Shown here: positions 8,292-16,762 of the stretch, piece after piece
How positions within the stretch are numbered: position 1 is the stretch's first letter
How the letters are laid out: each line of letters begins with the position of its first letter
DNA from: Thiogranum sp.
GTDB taxonomy: Bacteria; Pseudomonadota; Gammaproteobacteria; DSM-19610
Reading direction: 5' to 3'
DNA: 64,000 nt
NCBI GenBank assembly: GCA_030148775.1
Contig: JASBST010000005.1
Coordinates: 1 to 64,000 of the forward strand
Notes under the pieces: model-generated
Databases searched by the model: none
Told to the model about the DNA's origin: nothing
What the model saw: only the letters and a program-made list of their open reading frames with translations
Made by a program: the position numbers and the translations under genes

Positions 8292-10547
8292 ATGAATAAC
8301 GACAGCGCGAAACCGGTAGCCAGCGGCGCTTACCAGGACAGCCGGCATTTTCGCCGGCGGCTACGGCGGGATCGCCTCAGCCGCTACGCCGTTGCCGCCG
8401 GCGGCAACGGCGTGATTGTTGCTATATTGTTGATTTTAATATATTTACTTTATGTGGTCCTGCCTCTGGGTAAAGCGCCCGAGATGTGGGAGGAGGCAAG
8501 CTATCCGCTGGCGGCCGAGGCGCCGGTTCTGTATCTGGCGATGGAGGAGCAGGCCGAGGTGGGCATGGCGCTGGCGCAGGACGGACAGGTGCGTTTTTTC
8601 TCCACCCACGATGGCGCCACGGTCAAGCAGATCCGTCTGCCCCTGCCCGAAGGGGCGACGATCGACAGTTTTTCGGCGGCGCGCCCGGATTCCGGCGTCC
8701 TGGCGCTGGGGCTGAGCAACGGCCAGGCACTGGTGTTCAAGGCGATCTACCGGGTGACCTATCCGGACGATAAACGGGTCATCACACCGGACATCGTCTA
8801 CCCGCTGGGCGAGGCGCCCCTGGTGGTCGACCCGCGCGGCCTGCCGTTGCAGCGGCTGGCGGTGCAGGCGGCCGAGTCCTATACCCTGGCCGGCTGGTCG
8901 GATGACGGCACCCTGTCGCTGCTGCGCGGTAGTGCCAGCGAATCGCTGCTGGCCGAGGAGGGGACCTTCGAGTTCGAGCACGGTGCCGCGCAAACCGATG
9001 TGCAGGCGCCGCGCGCGCTGCTGATCGATCCCAGCCAGCGCGATCTCTACGTGGTCGGCGAGAATGGCGTGCTCGGCTGGTACGAGCTCGACGACTCGGC
9101 CGGGATCCGCTTGCACGAGCAGATCCGCACCACCCCGGCCGGGGTCGGCGTGGCCGATGTGCAACTGCTGGCGGGCGGCTCGTCGATCATGGTGGCCGCC
9201 GACGACGGCAAGATCAGCCAGTGGTTCTCGGTGCGCGGCGAGGCCGGGCTGCGCCACCTGAAAATGATCCGAGACTTCGAGGCGCCGAAGAATGTCACCC
9301 AGCTGGCGCCGGAGTTCAGCCGCAAGGGCTTTCTGGTGGCCGACGACAGCGGCGGGGTCGGGGTCTATCACGCCACCGCGCACCAGTTACTGATGCACCA
9401 GCCGGTGGCCGATAGCGGCATCAGCCGGCTGGCGGTGGGGCCGCGCTCGCACGCCCTGCTGGCATTGGACACCAAGGGCAGGTTGCACTTCTGGCGCGTG
9501 GTCAACGAACATCCCGAGGTCTCGTGGGAATCGCTGTGGTCGAAAGTCTGGTACGAAGGCTACGACGAGCCGGCCTATATCTGGCAGTCGTCCTCGGCCG
9601 ATAATACCTTCGAGCCCAAGTTCAGCCTCACGCCGCTGACTTTCGGCACGCTCAAGGCGGCTTTCTACGCGATGCTCTTCGCCATCCCGCTGGCGATTCT
9701 GGGGGCGATCTTCACCGCCTATTTCATGGCGCCGAAAATGCGCCAGGTGGTCAAACCCTCGATCGAAATCATGGAAGCGATGCCGACCGTGATTCTCGGT
9801 TTTCTCGCCGGGCTATGGCTGGCGCCGCTGGTGGAATCGCATCTGTCGGGCATTTTTCTGGTGTTCCTGCTGTTGCCGCTGGTGGTGTTGCTGGCCGCCT
9901 ACGGCTGGCACCGGCTGCCGGCGTCGCTGCGCCAGCGGGTACCCGAGGGCTGGGAGGCCGCCTTGCTGATTCCGGTGCTGGTGCTGGCGGTGTGGGCGGC
10001 GTTGTCCGTCAGCTCGCCGTTGGAACACTGGTGGTTCGGCGGCGATCTGCCGCACTGGCTGGACGTGCGCGGCATCGGTTTCGATCAGCGCAACTCGCTG
10101 GTGGTGGGGATGGCGATGGGCTTTGCCGTGATTCCGACCATTTTCTCGATCGCCGAGGACGCCATTTTCGCAGTTCCCAAACACCTGACCAACGGCTCGC
10201 TGGCGCTGGGCGCCACGGCCTGGCAGACGCTGATGCGGGTGGTGCTGCTGACCGCCAGTCCGGGTCTGTTTTCCGCCATCATGATGGGTGTCGGACGCGC
10301 GGTCGGCGAGACCATGATCGTGCTCATGGCGACCGGCAACACGCCGGTGATGGACATGAGTATTTTCCAGGGCATGCGCACCCTGTCGGCGAACATCGCC
10401 GTGGAGATGCCGGAGTCCGAGGTCGACAGTACCCATTACCGGGTGTTGTTCCTGGCCGCGCTGGTGCTGTTTTTGTTTACCTTCCTGTTCAACACCGGCG
10501 CGGAGCTGATCCGTCAGCGCCTGCGCGGCAAGTACAGCAGCCTGTAG
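8292..10547 (+). CDS. pstC: Phosphate ABC transporter permease PstC, long form
   Basis: A 751-residue inner-membrane permease, more than twice the size of E. coli PstC. One transmembrane helix (residues about 38-58) is followed by a roughly 390-residue soluble domain with repeated beta-propeller-like elements such as LYVVGENGVLGWYEL and LALDTKGRLHFWRV. The permease domain comes after about residue 450, with the ABC-permease EAA loop region around LTNGSLALGATAWQTL. Long PstC forms of this kind occur in several gammaproteobacteria; the extra domain has no settled role. It starts the pstCAB-phoU operon and pstA follows 10 bases after its stop. Confidence 0.93.
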   Translation: MNNDSAKPVASGAYQDSRHFRRRLRRDRLSRYAVAAGGNGVIVAILLILIYLLYVVLPLGKAPEMWEEASYPLAAEAPVLYLAMEEQAEVGMALAQDGQVRFFSTHDGATVKQIRLPLPEGATIDSFSAARPDSGVLALGLSNGQALVFKAIYRVTYPDDKRVITPDIVYPLGEAPLVVDPRGLPLQRLAVQAAESYTLAGWSDDGTLSLLRGSASESLLAEEGTFEFEHGAAQTDVQAPRALLIDPSQRDLYVVGENGVLGWYELDDSAGIRLHEQIRTTPAGVGVADVQLLAGGSSIMVAADDGKISQWFSVRGEAGLRHLKMIRDFEAPKNVTQLAPEFSRKGFLVADDSGGVGVYHATAHQLLMHQPVADSGISRLAVGPRSHALLALDTKGRLHFWRVVNEHPEVSWESLWSKVWYEGYDEPAYIWQSSSADNTFEPKFSLTPLTFGTLKAAFYAMLFAIPLAILGAIFTAYFMAPKMRQVVKPSIEIMEAMPTVILGFLAGLWLAPLVESHLSGIFLVFLLLPLVVLLAAYGWHRLPASLRQRVPEGWEAALLIPVLVLAVWAALSVSSPLEHWWFGGDLPHWLDVRGIGFDQRNSLVVGMAMGFAVIPTIFSIAEDAIFAVPKHLTNGSLALGATAWQTLMRVVLLTASPGLFSAIMMGVGRAVGETMIVLMATGNTPVMDMSIFQGMRTLSANIAVEMPESEVDSTHYRVLFLAALVLFLFTFLFNTGAELIRQRLRGKYSSL

Positions 10548-10557
10548 GGGCCGGCGT

Positions 10558-12231
10558 ATGGATGATCGATCACTCAAAGCCTGGTGGCGCAGCGGTGTGC
10601 CCTGGATCTGGTTAAACGCCGCGGCGGTGGCCGCCAGCCTGGCGATGGTCGTCGGTCTGCTGGGGCTGATCGCCTACAACGGCCTGGGCCATTTCTGGCC
10701 GCACGCGGTGTGGGAGTTCAGCTATCGCGCCGCCGACGGCTCCGGCGTGCAGCACCTGATCGGCGAGATCAGCGACTCGGAGCTCACCAGTGTCGAACGC
10801 ATGCGCCATGCCGGCGCGCAGTTGCCGGAGAATATCGGCGAAGACCTCGAGCGGTATCTGTTGAAGACCGGCAACCGCGACGTTTCCGGTCTGGATTTCC
10901 GCTGGATCCTGGGACCGTTGATCCAGGAACGCCACCGGCCGCGCGATCTGGTGGTGTTCGAGCGCACCGAATGGGGCAACTTCTACGGTTTTCTGAAGAA
11001 CCTGAAGCAGGACGGCAAGGTCGTCAGCGAGGGCAAGGCCGCCTGGACCGAATTGCAGGCGCGGCTGCATTATGTCGACGAGGTGCGCGCCCAGATCAAG
11101 GACATCGAAAAGGGGCGTATCGGTGAAATCAACTACCGTATCGAACAATTGCGTCTGGACAAGCGGCGGCTGGAACTGGAAGGCAGCGACACGCCGCAGC
11201 GACTGGCGCAGATCGAGGACCAACGGGCCGCGCTGCAGGCCCGTTTCCGCGAACTGCAAAAGGAACTCGACGCCAAGTATCGGGAGATTTCCAACGACAG
11301 TGTGACCATGATCGCCATGGGCGACCAGGAAGTCGACGTACCGGTGTCCAACATAGTGCGCGCCTACCGTCCCAACGACATGGGGGCGTTGCAGAAGGCG
11401 GGCTTCTATCTCTCCAAGCTGTGGGAGTTCGTCAGCGCCGATCCGCGTGAAGCCAATACCGAGGGCGGCATTTTCCCGGCCATCTTCGGCACCGTCATCA
11501 TGGTCATGCTGATGTCGGTGATTGTCACGCCCTTCGGCGTGGTGGCCGCCGTGTATCTGCGCGAGTACGCCAAACAGGGGCCGCTGACGCGCCTGATTCG
11601 TATCGCGGTGAACAACCTCGCCGGGGTGCCGTCGATCGTCTACGGTGTTTTCGGTCTCGGGTTTTTCGTCTATTTCCTCGGCGGCAACATCGACCAGCTG
11701 TTCTACCCCGAAGCGTTGCCGGCGCCCACCTTCGGCACCCCGGGGCTGATGTGGGCGTCGCTGACGCTGGCGTTGCTGACCCTGCCGGTGGTGATCGTGG
11801 CGACCGAGGAAGGGCTGTCGCGCATTCCCAGTTCGATCCGCGAAGGCAGTCTCGCCCTGGGCGCGACCAAGGCCGAGACGCTGTGGCGCACGGTGCTGCC
11901 GATGGCCAGCCCGGCGATGATGACCGGTCTGATACTGGCGGTGGCGCGCGCCGCCGGCGAGGTGGCGCCGCTGATGCTGGTCGGGGTGGTGAAACTGGCG
12001 CCGTCACTGCCGCTGGACGGGAATCCGCCCTTCGTCCATCTGGACCGCAAGTTCATGCACCTGGGATTCCATATCTATGATGTGGGCTTCCAGAGTCCCA
12101 ACGTCGAGGCGGCCAGACCGCTGGTATATGCCACCGCGCTGTTGCTGGTAGTGGTTATACTGGTGCTCAATCTGGCCGCCATATCGATCCGCAACCATCT
12201 TCGCGAGCGTTATCGCGAACTGGAACAGTAA
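10558..12231 (+). CDS. pstA: Phosphate ABC transporter permease PstA, long form
   Basis: A 557-residue permease. After an N-terminal helix (about residues 18-40) there is an extra region of about 240 residues containing a charged coiled-coil stretch (residues about 155-245, rich in Glu, Lys, Arg and Leu). The permease core begins near residue 305 and includes NNLAGVPSIVYGVFGLG and the EAA loop IREGSLALGATKAETLWR. It pairs with PstC to form the phosphate channel. Both permeases carry extra soluble domains, which suggests that these contact each other. pstB starts directly after the stop codon. Confidence 0.94.
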   Translation: MDDRSLKAWWRSGVPWIWLNAAAVAASLAMVVGLLGLIAYNGLGHFWPHAVWEFSYRAADGSGVQHLIGEISDSELTSVERMRHAGAQLPENIGEDLERYLLKTGNRDVSGLDFRWILGPLIQERHRPRDLVVFERTEWGNFYGFLKNLKQDGKVVSEGKAAWTELQARLHYVDEVRAQIKDIEKGRIGEINYRIEQLRLDKRRLELEGSDTPQRLAQIEDQRAALQARFRELQKELDAKYREISNDSVTMIAMGDQEVDVPVSNIVRAYRPNDMGALQKAGFYLSKLWEFVSADPREANTEGGIFPAIFGTVIMVMLMSVIVTPFGVVAAVYLREYAKQGPLTRLIRIAVNNLAGVPSIVYGVFGLGFFVYFLGGNIDQLFYPEALPAPTFGTPGLMWASLTLALLTLPVVIVATEEGLSRIPSSIREGSLALGATKAETLWRTVLPMASPAMMTGLILAVARAAGEVAPLMLVGVVKLAPSLPLDGNPPFVHLDRKFMHLGFHIYDVGFQSPNVEAARPLVYATALLLVVVILVLNLAAISIRNHLRERYRELEQ

Positions 12232-13068
12232 ATGAGCACCGACATGAAACAGACCCACGGCATCGACCCCGACGTAATTCCGCGTTCGCTCGAAAGCAGT
12301 AATCTGAGCGACGAGGATCATTGCATCCGGGTGCGCAATCTCAATCTTTATTACGGCGAAACCCAGGCGCTGAAAAATATCAGCATGGATATCGCGCGGC
12401 GCCGGGTGACAGCGTTCATCGGGCCCAGCGGTTGCGGTAAATCGACCCTGTTGCGCTGCTTCAATCGCATGAACGACCTGGTCGGCAGCGTGCGTATCGA
12501 CGGTAGCATCGAACTCGACGGCGAGGAGATCAACGCTAAGTCGGTGCAGGTGGCGCAGTTGCGCCAGCGCGTGGGCATGGTGTTCCAGAAGCCCAACCCG
12601 TTTCCCAAGAGTATCTATGAAAACGTCGCCTACGGGTTGCGGCTGCAAGGCGTTAAAAGCCGGCGTACGCTCGATGACATCATCGAGAAGGCACTGCGCG
12701 GGGCCGCGCTGTGGGACGAGGTCAAGGACCGGTTGCACGATAACGCCCTGGGCATGTCCGGCGGTCAGCAGCAGCGCCTGGTCATCGCGCGTGCCATCGC
12801 GGTGGAGCAGGAGGTGCTGCTTCTCAACGAGCCCGCCTCGGCGCTGGACCCGATCTCGACATTGAAAATAGAGGAACTGATCGACGAATTGAAGGATAAA
12901 TACACTATTATCATTGTCACACACAATATGCAGCAGGCCGCGCGCGTTTCCGACTATACTGCCTTCATGTACCTCGGAAAATTGATCGAATACGGCGCGA
13001 CTAACAAAATTTTTACCAATCCTGGCGAAAAGATGACGGAAGACTATGTCACCGGTCGCTACGGATAA
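12232..13068 (+). CDS. pstB: Phosphate ABC transporter ATPase PstB
   Basis: A 278-residue ABC ATPase that powers phosphate import and takes part in PhoR signalling. Walker A is GPSGCGKS (64-71), the Q-loop region is [11 protein letters not shown], the signature is [14 protein letters not shown], and the H-loop is [15 protein letters not shown]. The Walker B block reads [12 protein letters not shown]: the usual Asp is Asn199 (AAC codon at 12826-12828) while the catalytic Glu is kept. Everything else looks intact, including the C-terminal [10 protein letters not shown]. It lies between pstA and phoU in the operon. Confidence 0.95.
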   Translation: MSTDMKQTHGIDPDVIPRSLESSNLSDEDHCIRVRNLNLYYGETQALKNISMDIARRRVTAFIGPSGCGKSTLLRCFNRMNDLVGSVRIDGSIELDGEEINAKSVQVAQLRQRVGMVFQKPNPFPKSIYENVAYGLRLQGVKSRRTLDDIIEKALRGAALWDEVKDRLHDNALGMSGGQQQRLVIARAIAVEQEVLLLNEPASALDPISTLKIEELIDELKDKYTIIIVTHNMQQAARVSDYTAFMYLGKLIEYGATNKIFTNPGEKMTEDYVTGRYG

Positions 13069-13080
13069 AGAGGCTGAGGC

Positions 13081-13794
13081 ATGGATAATCTGAATCTGGG
13101 TCAGCATATCTCCCGGCGTTACAACGAAGAGCTGGAGGACGTGCGCAACCGCGTCCTGGCCATGGGCGGGCTGGTCGAACAGCAACTGCTCAATGCCATG
13201 GAAGCGCTGGAAAACAAGGACGCCTCGCTGGCGCAACAGGTCATCGCCAACGATTTGCAGGTCAATGCCATGGAGGTGGCGATCGACGAGGAGTGCAATA
13301 CCATCCTCGCGCGGCGCCAGCCGGCCGCCAGCGACCTGCGGCTGGTCACCGCCGTGATCAAGACCATCACCGACCTCGAGCGCATCGGCGACGAGGCCGA
13401 GCGTATCGCCCGCATGGCCTACGATCTGGCCGACGAAGAGCGCGTCAACCGTCTGTTCACCCAGATCCATCACCTGGGTCAGCACGCACGCGTGCTGTTG
13501 CGCGGCGCTTTGGACGCTTTCGCCCACCTGGATACCGAGAAGGCGGTGGCCACCTGGAACGAGGACCGCAAGGTCGATCGTGAATACGAGGCGCTGCTGC
13601 GCGAACTGATGACCTACATGATGCAGGACGCCGATTCGATTCCGTTCGTGCTCAAGGCTATTTTCGCCGCGCGCGCCATCGAGCGCATCGGCGACCGCGC
13701 AGGTAATATCTGCGAATACGTGATTTACCTGGTCAAAGGCAAGGACGTGCGCCACACGCGCCTGCTCGAAGACGGCGTACCGGGCGACGACTGA
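13081..13794 (+). CDS. phoU: Phosphate-specific transport system accessory protein PhoU
   Basis: A 237-residue all-helical protein with two PhoU repeats. Metal-binding motifs are visible in each: TDLERIGDEAERIARMA in the first and ARAIERIGDRAGNICEYV in the second. PhoU links the Pst transporter to PhoR and represses the Pho response in high phosphate. It is the last gene of the pst operon, 12 bases after pstB, and faces argF. Confidence 0.96.
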   Translation: MDNLNLGQHISRRYNEELEDVRNRVLAMGGLVEQQLLNAMEALENKDASLAQQVIANDLQVNAMEVAIDEECNTILARRQPAASDLRLVTAVIKTITDLERIGDEAERIARMAYDLADEERVNRLFTQIHHLGQHARVLLRGALDAFAHLDTEKAVATWNEDRKVDREYEALLRELMTYMMQDADSIPFVLKAIFAARAIERIGDRAGNICEYVIYLVKGKDVRHTRLLEDGVPGDD

Positions 13795-13812
13795 AGCCGC
13801 CCGCCGGCGGCT
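13795..13812. terminator. Inverted repeat between convergent phoU and argF
   Basis: A perfect 7-bp stem (AGCCGCC with GGCGGCT, 4-base loop) fills the short gap between the two convergent genes and touches the argF stop codon. It lacks a T-run, so it may slow transcription from either side rather than act as a full intrinsic terminator. Confidence 0.45.
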
Positions 13813-14717
13813 CAGTCGGAGACGAGAAACTCGAGCAGGGCTTTCTGGGCGTGCAGCCGGTTTTCCGCTTCGTCCCAGACCACGCTCTGGGCGCCGTCGA
13901 TCACCTCGGCGGTGACCTCCTCGCCGCGGTGAGCAGGCAGACAGTGCATGAACAAGGCGTCTTTGTCGGCCTGTGCCATCAATTGCGCGTTCACCTGATA
14001 GGCGGCGAAGACTTTTTCCCGTTCGTGCTGCTCTTCCTCCTGACCCATGCTGGCCCATACGTCGGTGACCACCAGATCGGCGCCGGCGGCGGCCGCCAGC
14101 GGCTGGTCGAATAATTTCACCCGTTCGCCGGCCGCGGCGACGATGGCCGCGTCGGGCTGGTACTGGGCCGGCGCGGCGATGTGCAGTTGAAAATCGAACT
14201 GCCGCGCGGCGTTGATATAGGAGTGGCACATGTTGTTGCCGTCACCGATGAAGGCCACGGTGGCGCCGCGAATGGAGCCGCGGTGCTCGCACCAGGTCTG
14301 CATGTCGGCCAACAACTGGCAGGGGTGGTAGAGATCGGTCAGCGCGTTGATCACCGGGCAGGCGGAGTAGGCGGCGAAACGTTCGATTTTTTCGTGCTCG
14401 AAGGTCCGTACCATGATGGCGTCGACCATGCGCGACATCACCCGCGCACTGTCCTCCAGCGGTTCGCCGCGTCCGAACTGGGTGTCGCGCGGCGACAGGA
14501 ACATGGCGTGACCGCCCAGCTGCACCATGCCCGATTCGAACGAGACCCGGGTGCGCGTCGAAGATTTTTCGAACACCATCGCCAGCACTTTGTTTTTCAG
14601 CGGTTCGTACAGACGCGACTGCCGCTGCCACTGTTTGAGTTCGATGGCGCGTTCGATCAGCCGTCCGAGTTCTTCGGCCGACAGATCCAGCAGGCTGAGA
14701 AAATGACGTACGCTCAT
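13812..14717 (-). CDS. argF: Ornithine carbamoyltransferase
   Basis: A 301-residue anabolic ornithine transcarbamylase making citrulline from ornithine and carbamoyl phosphate. The carbamoyl phosphate loop is [10 protein letters not shown] (near residue 53), DLYHPCQ lies mid-protein, and the ornithine-binding elements include DVWASMGQE and [13 protein letters not shown]. Length is normal for the family. It lies two bases downstream of argD, so the two arginine genes form an operon; argG is also in this window, about 19 kb away. Confidence 0.97.
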   Translation of the reverse strand: MSVRHFLSLLDLSAEELGRLIERAIELKQWQRQSRLYEPLKNKVLAMVFEKSSTRTRVSFESGMVQLGGHAMFLSPRDTQFGRGEPLEDSARVMSRMVDAIMVRTFEHEKIERFAAYSACPVINALTDLYHPCQLLADMQTWCEHRGSIRGATVAFIGDGNNMCHSYINAARQFDFQLHIAAPAQYQPDAAIVAAAGERVKLFDQPLAAAAGADLVVTDVWASMGQEEEQHEREKVFAAYQVNAQLMAQADKDALFMHCLPAHRGEEVTAEVIDGAQSVVWDEAENRLHAQKALLEFLVSD

Positions 14718-14719
14718 AC

Positions 14720-15895
14720 TCAGTTACCCGTGAATTGCCCGATCAGATCACTGACCTCATGGACGATGGTGTCAGCCTGTTCGTCGGTAATGATCAATGG
14801 CGGCAACAGGCGCACCACCTTTTCAGCGGTGACGTTGATCAGCAGATTGCGCGCCAATGCCCGCGTTACCAGTTCGGCGCAGGGACGATCCAGTTCGATG
14901 CCCAGCATCAGGCCGCGGCCGCGCACGGTCACGACGCCGTTTTGGCCGTGCAGGCGCTGCCTGAACCCCTGCAACAGGCGCTCACCGAGTTGCGCCGCCC
15001 GGGTGCTCAGATCCTGTTGCTCTATGGTACGCAACACGGCGAGCGCCGCACTGGCGGCGAGCGGATTGCCGCCGAAGGTGGAGCCGTGATTGCCCGGCTG
15101 GAAGACATCGGCGGCGTCGCCGCGCGCCACGCAGGCACCTATCGGCACGCCGTTGCCCAGACCCTTGGCGAGCGTCATCACGTCGGGCTGGATGCCGGCG
15201 TGCTGGTGGGCGAACCAGCGCCCGGTGCGGCCCATGCCGGTCTGGATTTCGTCGAGCATCAACAGCCATCCGTTCTGGTCGCACAAAGCCCGCAGTTGCG
15301 GTAGATAGTCGGCCGCCGGGATGCGGATGCCGCCTTCGCCGGTCACCGGCTCGACCAGCACCGCGACCACGTCGCGGCTGTTTTGCGCGATCCTGTGCAG
15401 CGCCGGCAGGTCGTCGTAGGGGGCGCGCAGAAAACCCTGCACCAGCGGCTCGAAGCCGGCCTGGATTCTGCGGTTGCCGGTGGCCGTCAGCGTCGCCAGA
15501 GTGCGGCCGTGGAAACTGCCTTCGGTGACGATGATCTGGGGCTTGTCGATACCGCGGTTATGCCCGAACAGGCGCGCCAGCTTTAGCGCGGCTTCGTTGG
15601 CCTCCGCGCCCGAGTTGCAAAAAAAGGCACGCTCCATGCCGGCGACCCGGCACAGCTCGCCGGCCAGTTGTTCCTGTAGCTCGATGCGGTACAGATTGGA
15701 GGTGTGCAGCAGACGCTGCGCCTGGTTGCACAGGGCCTCGCTCACCGCCGGGTGGGCGTGACCCAGACCGCAGACCGCGATGCCGCACAAAGCGTCCAGA
15801 TAACGCCCGCCGTTGACATCGTAGAGGTAGGCCCCTTTGCCGTGGGTAAAGGTGACCGGCAGCGGTTTGTAGGTTGTCATCAGGTTGTCGACCAT
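14720..15895 (-). CDS. argD: Acetylornithine aminotransferase
   Basis: A 391-residue class III PLP aminotransferase acting on N-acetylornithine in arginine synthesis; related enzymes also act on succinyldiaminopimelate. Visible motifs are the cofactor region [33 protein letters not shown], and the PLP-lysine segment [14 protein letters not shown]. The ATG at 15895 is preceded by GGGGAG at good spacing; a second ATG five codons on is less likely. Between its likely promoter and the start codon lies a hairpin with a T-run (listed separately). argF follows in the same operon. Confidence 0.95.
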   Translation of the reverse strand: MVDNLMTTYKPLPVTFTHGKGAYLYDVNGGRYLDALCGIAVCGLGHAHPAVSEALCNQAQRLLHTSNLYRIELQEQLAGELCRVAGMERAFFCNSGAEANEAALKLARLFGHNRGIDKPQIIVTEGSFHGRTLATLTATGNRRIQAGFEPLVQGFLRAPYDDLPALHRIAQNSRDVVAVLVEPVTGEGGIRIPAADYLPQLRALCDQNGWLLMLDEIQTGMGRTGRWFAHQHAGIQPDVMTLAKGLGNGVPIGACVARGDAADVFQPGNHGSTFGGNPLAASAALAVLRTIEQQDLSTRAAQLGERLLQGFRQRLHGQNGVVTVRGRGLMLGIELDRPCAELVTRALARNLLINVTAEKVVRLLPPLIITDEQADTIVHEVSDLIGQFTGN

Positions 15896-15907
15896 CGGGC
15901 TCCCCGG

Positions 15908-15986
15908 AAAACAAAAACGGCGCTTTCGGGAAAAGCGCCGGAATCAAGCCGACAATTTTATAGTGTCGTGGCGGATATTCAAACAA
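15908..15986 (-). promoter_or_regulatory. argD promoter and terminator-like leader hairpin
   Basis: On the minus strand, TTGTTT (15986-15981) and TATAAA (15962-15957) with an 18-base spacer form a plausible sigma-70 promoter. Downstream of the predicted start, an 8-bp stem (GGCGCTTT with AAAGCGCC, 15919-15939) is followed by GTTTTTGTTTT (15918-15908) just before the ribosome site. This could be an attenuator for argDF or simply a second terminator for the upstream gene. No ARG-box-like palindrome was seen. Confidence 0.5.
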
Positions 15987-16013
15987 AAAAACCCGGCCTG
16001 AGGCCGGGTTTTG
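15985..16013 (-). terminator. Rho-independent terminator of the PuuD-like gene
   Basis: A 7-bp GC stem CCCGGCC (15992-15998) with GGCCGGG (16002-16008), extended by A:T pairs, and a long T-run on the minus strand. It lies 25 bases beyond the stop codon of the PuuD-like gene and should end its transcript. Confidence 0.85.
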
Positions 16014-16032
16014 AGGGTTGTCGCCCGCGGCT

Positions 16033-16626
16033 TTAGAAAGGCAGGCCGTGCATATGGCCGGTCATGCACATCAGCATCGGGATCGACAACAGGGTGTTGG
16101 TGCGCGAGGCCATCAGCGCCACTTTCTTCGCCTTGGCGATCTCTTCCGGGCTGGCCTGGACGATGCCGAGGATCTTTTTCTGGTTAGGCCAGATCAGCAC
16201 CCAGACGTTGAACAGCATGATGGTGCCCAACCAGGCGCCGACACCGATCACCTGCATGCCCGGGCTGAGCATGAACGCCTTGACGGCGCCACCCTCGGCC
16301 AGGTGCTGCAGCGCGCCGACACCGGTCAGCCAGGTCACCACCGCACCCCAGCGGAACCAGAGCAGGGCGCGCGGTGCGACATATTTGTTGATGGCCGCCG
16401 GTCCCGGACCGCCGCTGTCGGCTTCGGCAACCGCGTTGGCGGCGGCCGGCACCTGGACAAAATTGAAGTAGTAGAGCAACCCGATCCAGACAATACCGGC
16501 CAGAACATGGAACCAGACCTCGAATTCGAGCACATTGAGGCCAGAAGTGCCCAACGCGAAAACGATGATCACGGCCAGTATGAAGCCGGAGATGATAGTG
16601 CCCCAGATGGAAGTAAGTGGATTCAT
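16033..16626 (-). CDS. PuuD-like membrane protein (urate oxidase N-terminal domain family)
   Basis: A 197-residue membrane protein with about four transmembrane helices. It resembles the membrane domain of urate hydroxylase PuuD (Urate_ox_N), for example FHVLAGIVWIGLLYYFNF and LWFRWGAVVTWLTG, with possible haem-ligand histidines in WFHVLAG and TGHMHGLPF. Full PuuD carries a C-terminal cytochrome c domain, absent here, and no purine catabolism genes are nearby, so a urate role is doubtful. I chose the ATG at 16626 because GAGGAG precedes it. The gene is monocistronic, with its own terminator. Confidence 0.7.
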   Translation of the reverse strand: MNPLTSIWGTIISGFILAVIIVFALGTSGLNVLEFEVWFHVLAGIVWIGLLYYFNFVQVPAAANAVAEADSGGPGPAAINKYVAPRALLWFRWGAVVTWLTGVGALQHLAEGGAVKAFMLSPGMQVIGVGAWLGTIMLFNVWVLIWPNQKKILGIVQASPEEIAKAKKVALMASRTNTLLSIPMLMCMTGHMHGLPF

Positions 16627-16762
16627 TTTCCCGCTCCTCGGAAGTGAGTTCGATCTTTTTGCGCCAGTAGATAAACCGACGGATTTGTTTAAGTTTGCGC
16701 AGTTTAAGTCGGCCCCTGGGTGATTGCAACACGCGCCGGTGGCTGGTGCATAATGGGCATTC

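Noticed and set aside
15896-15990. ARG box for ArgR upstream of argD
   Set aside because: No 18-base imperfect palindrome near the consensus TGAAT...ATTCA was seen on either strand.
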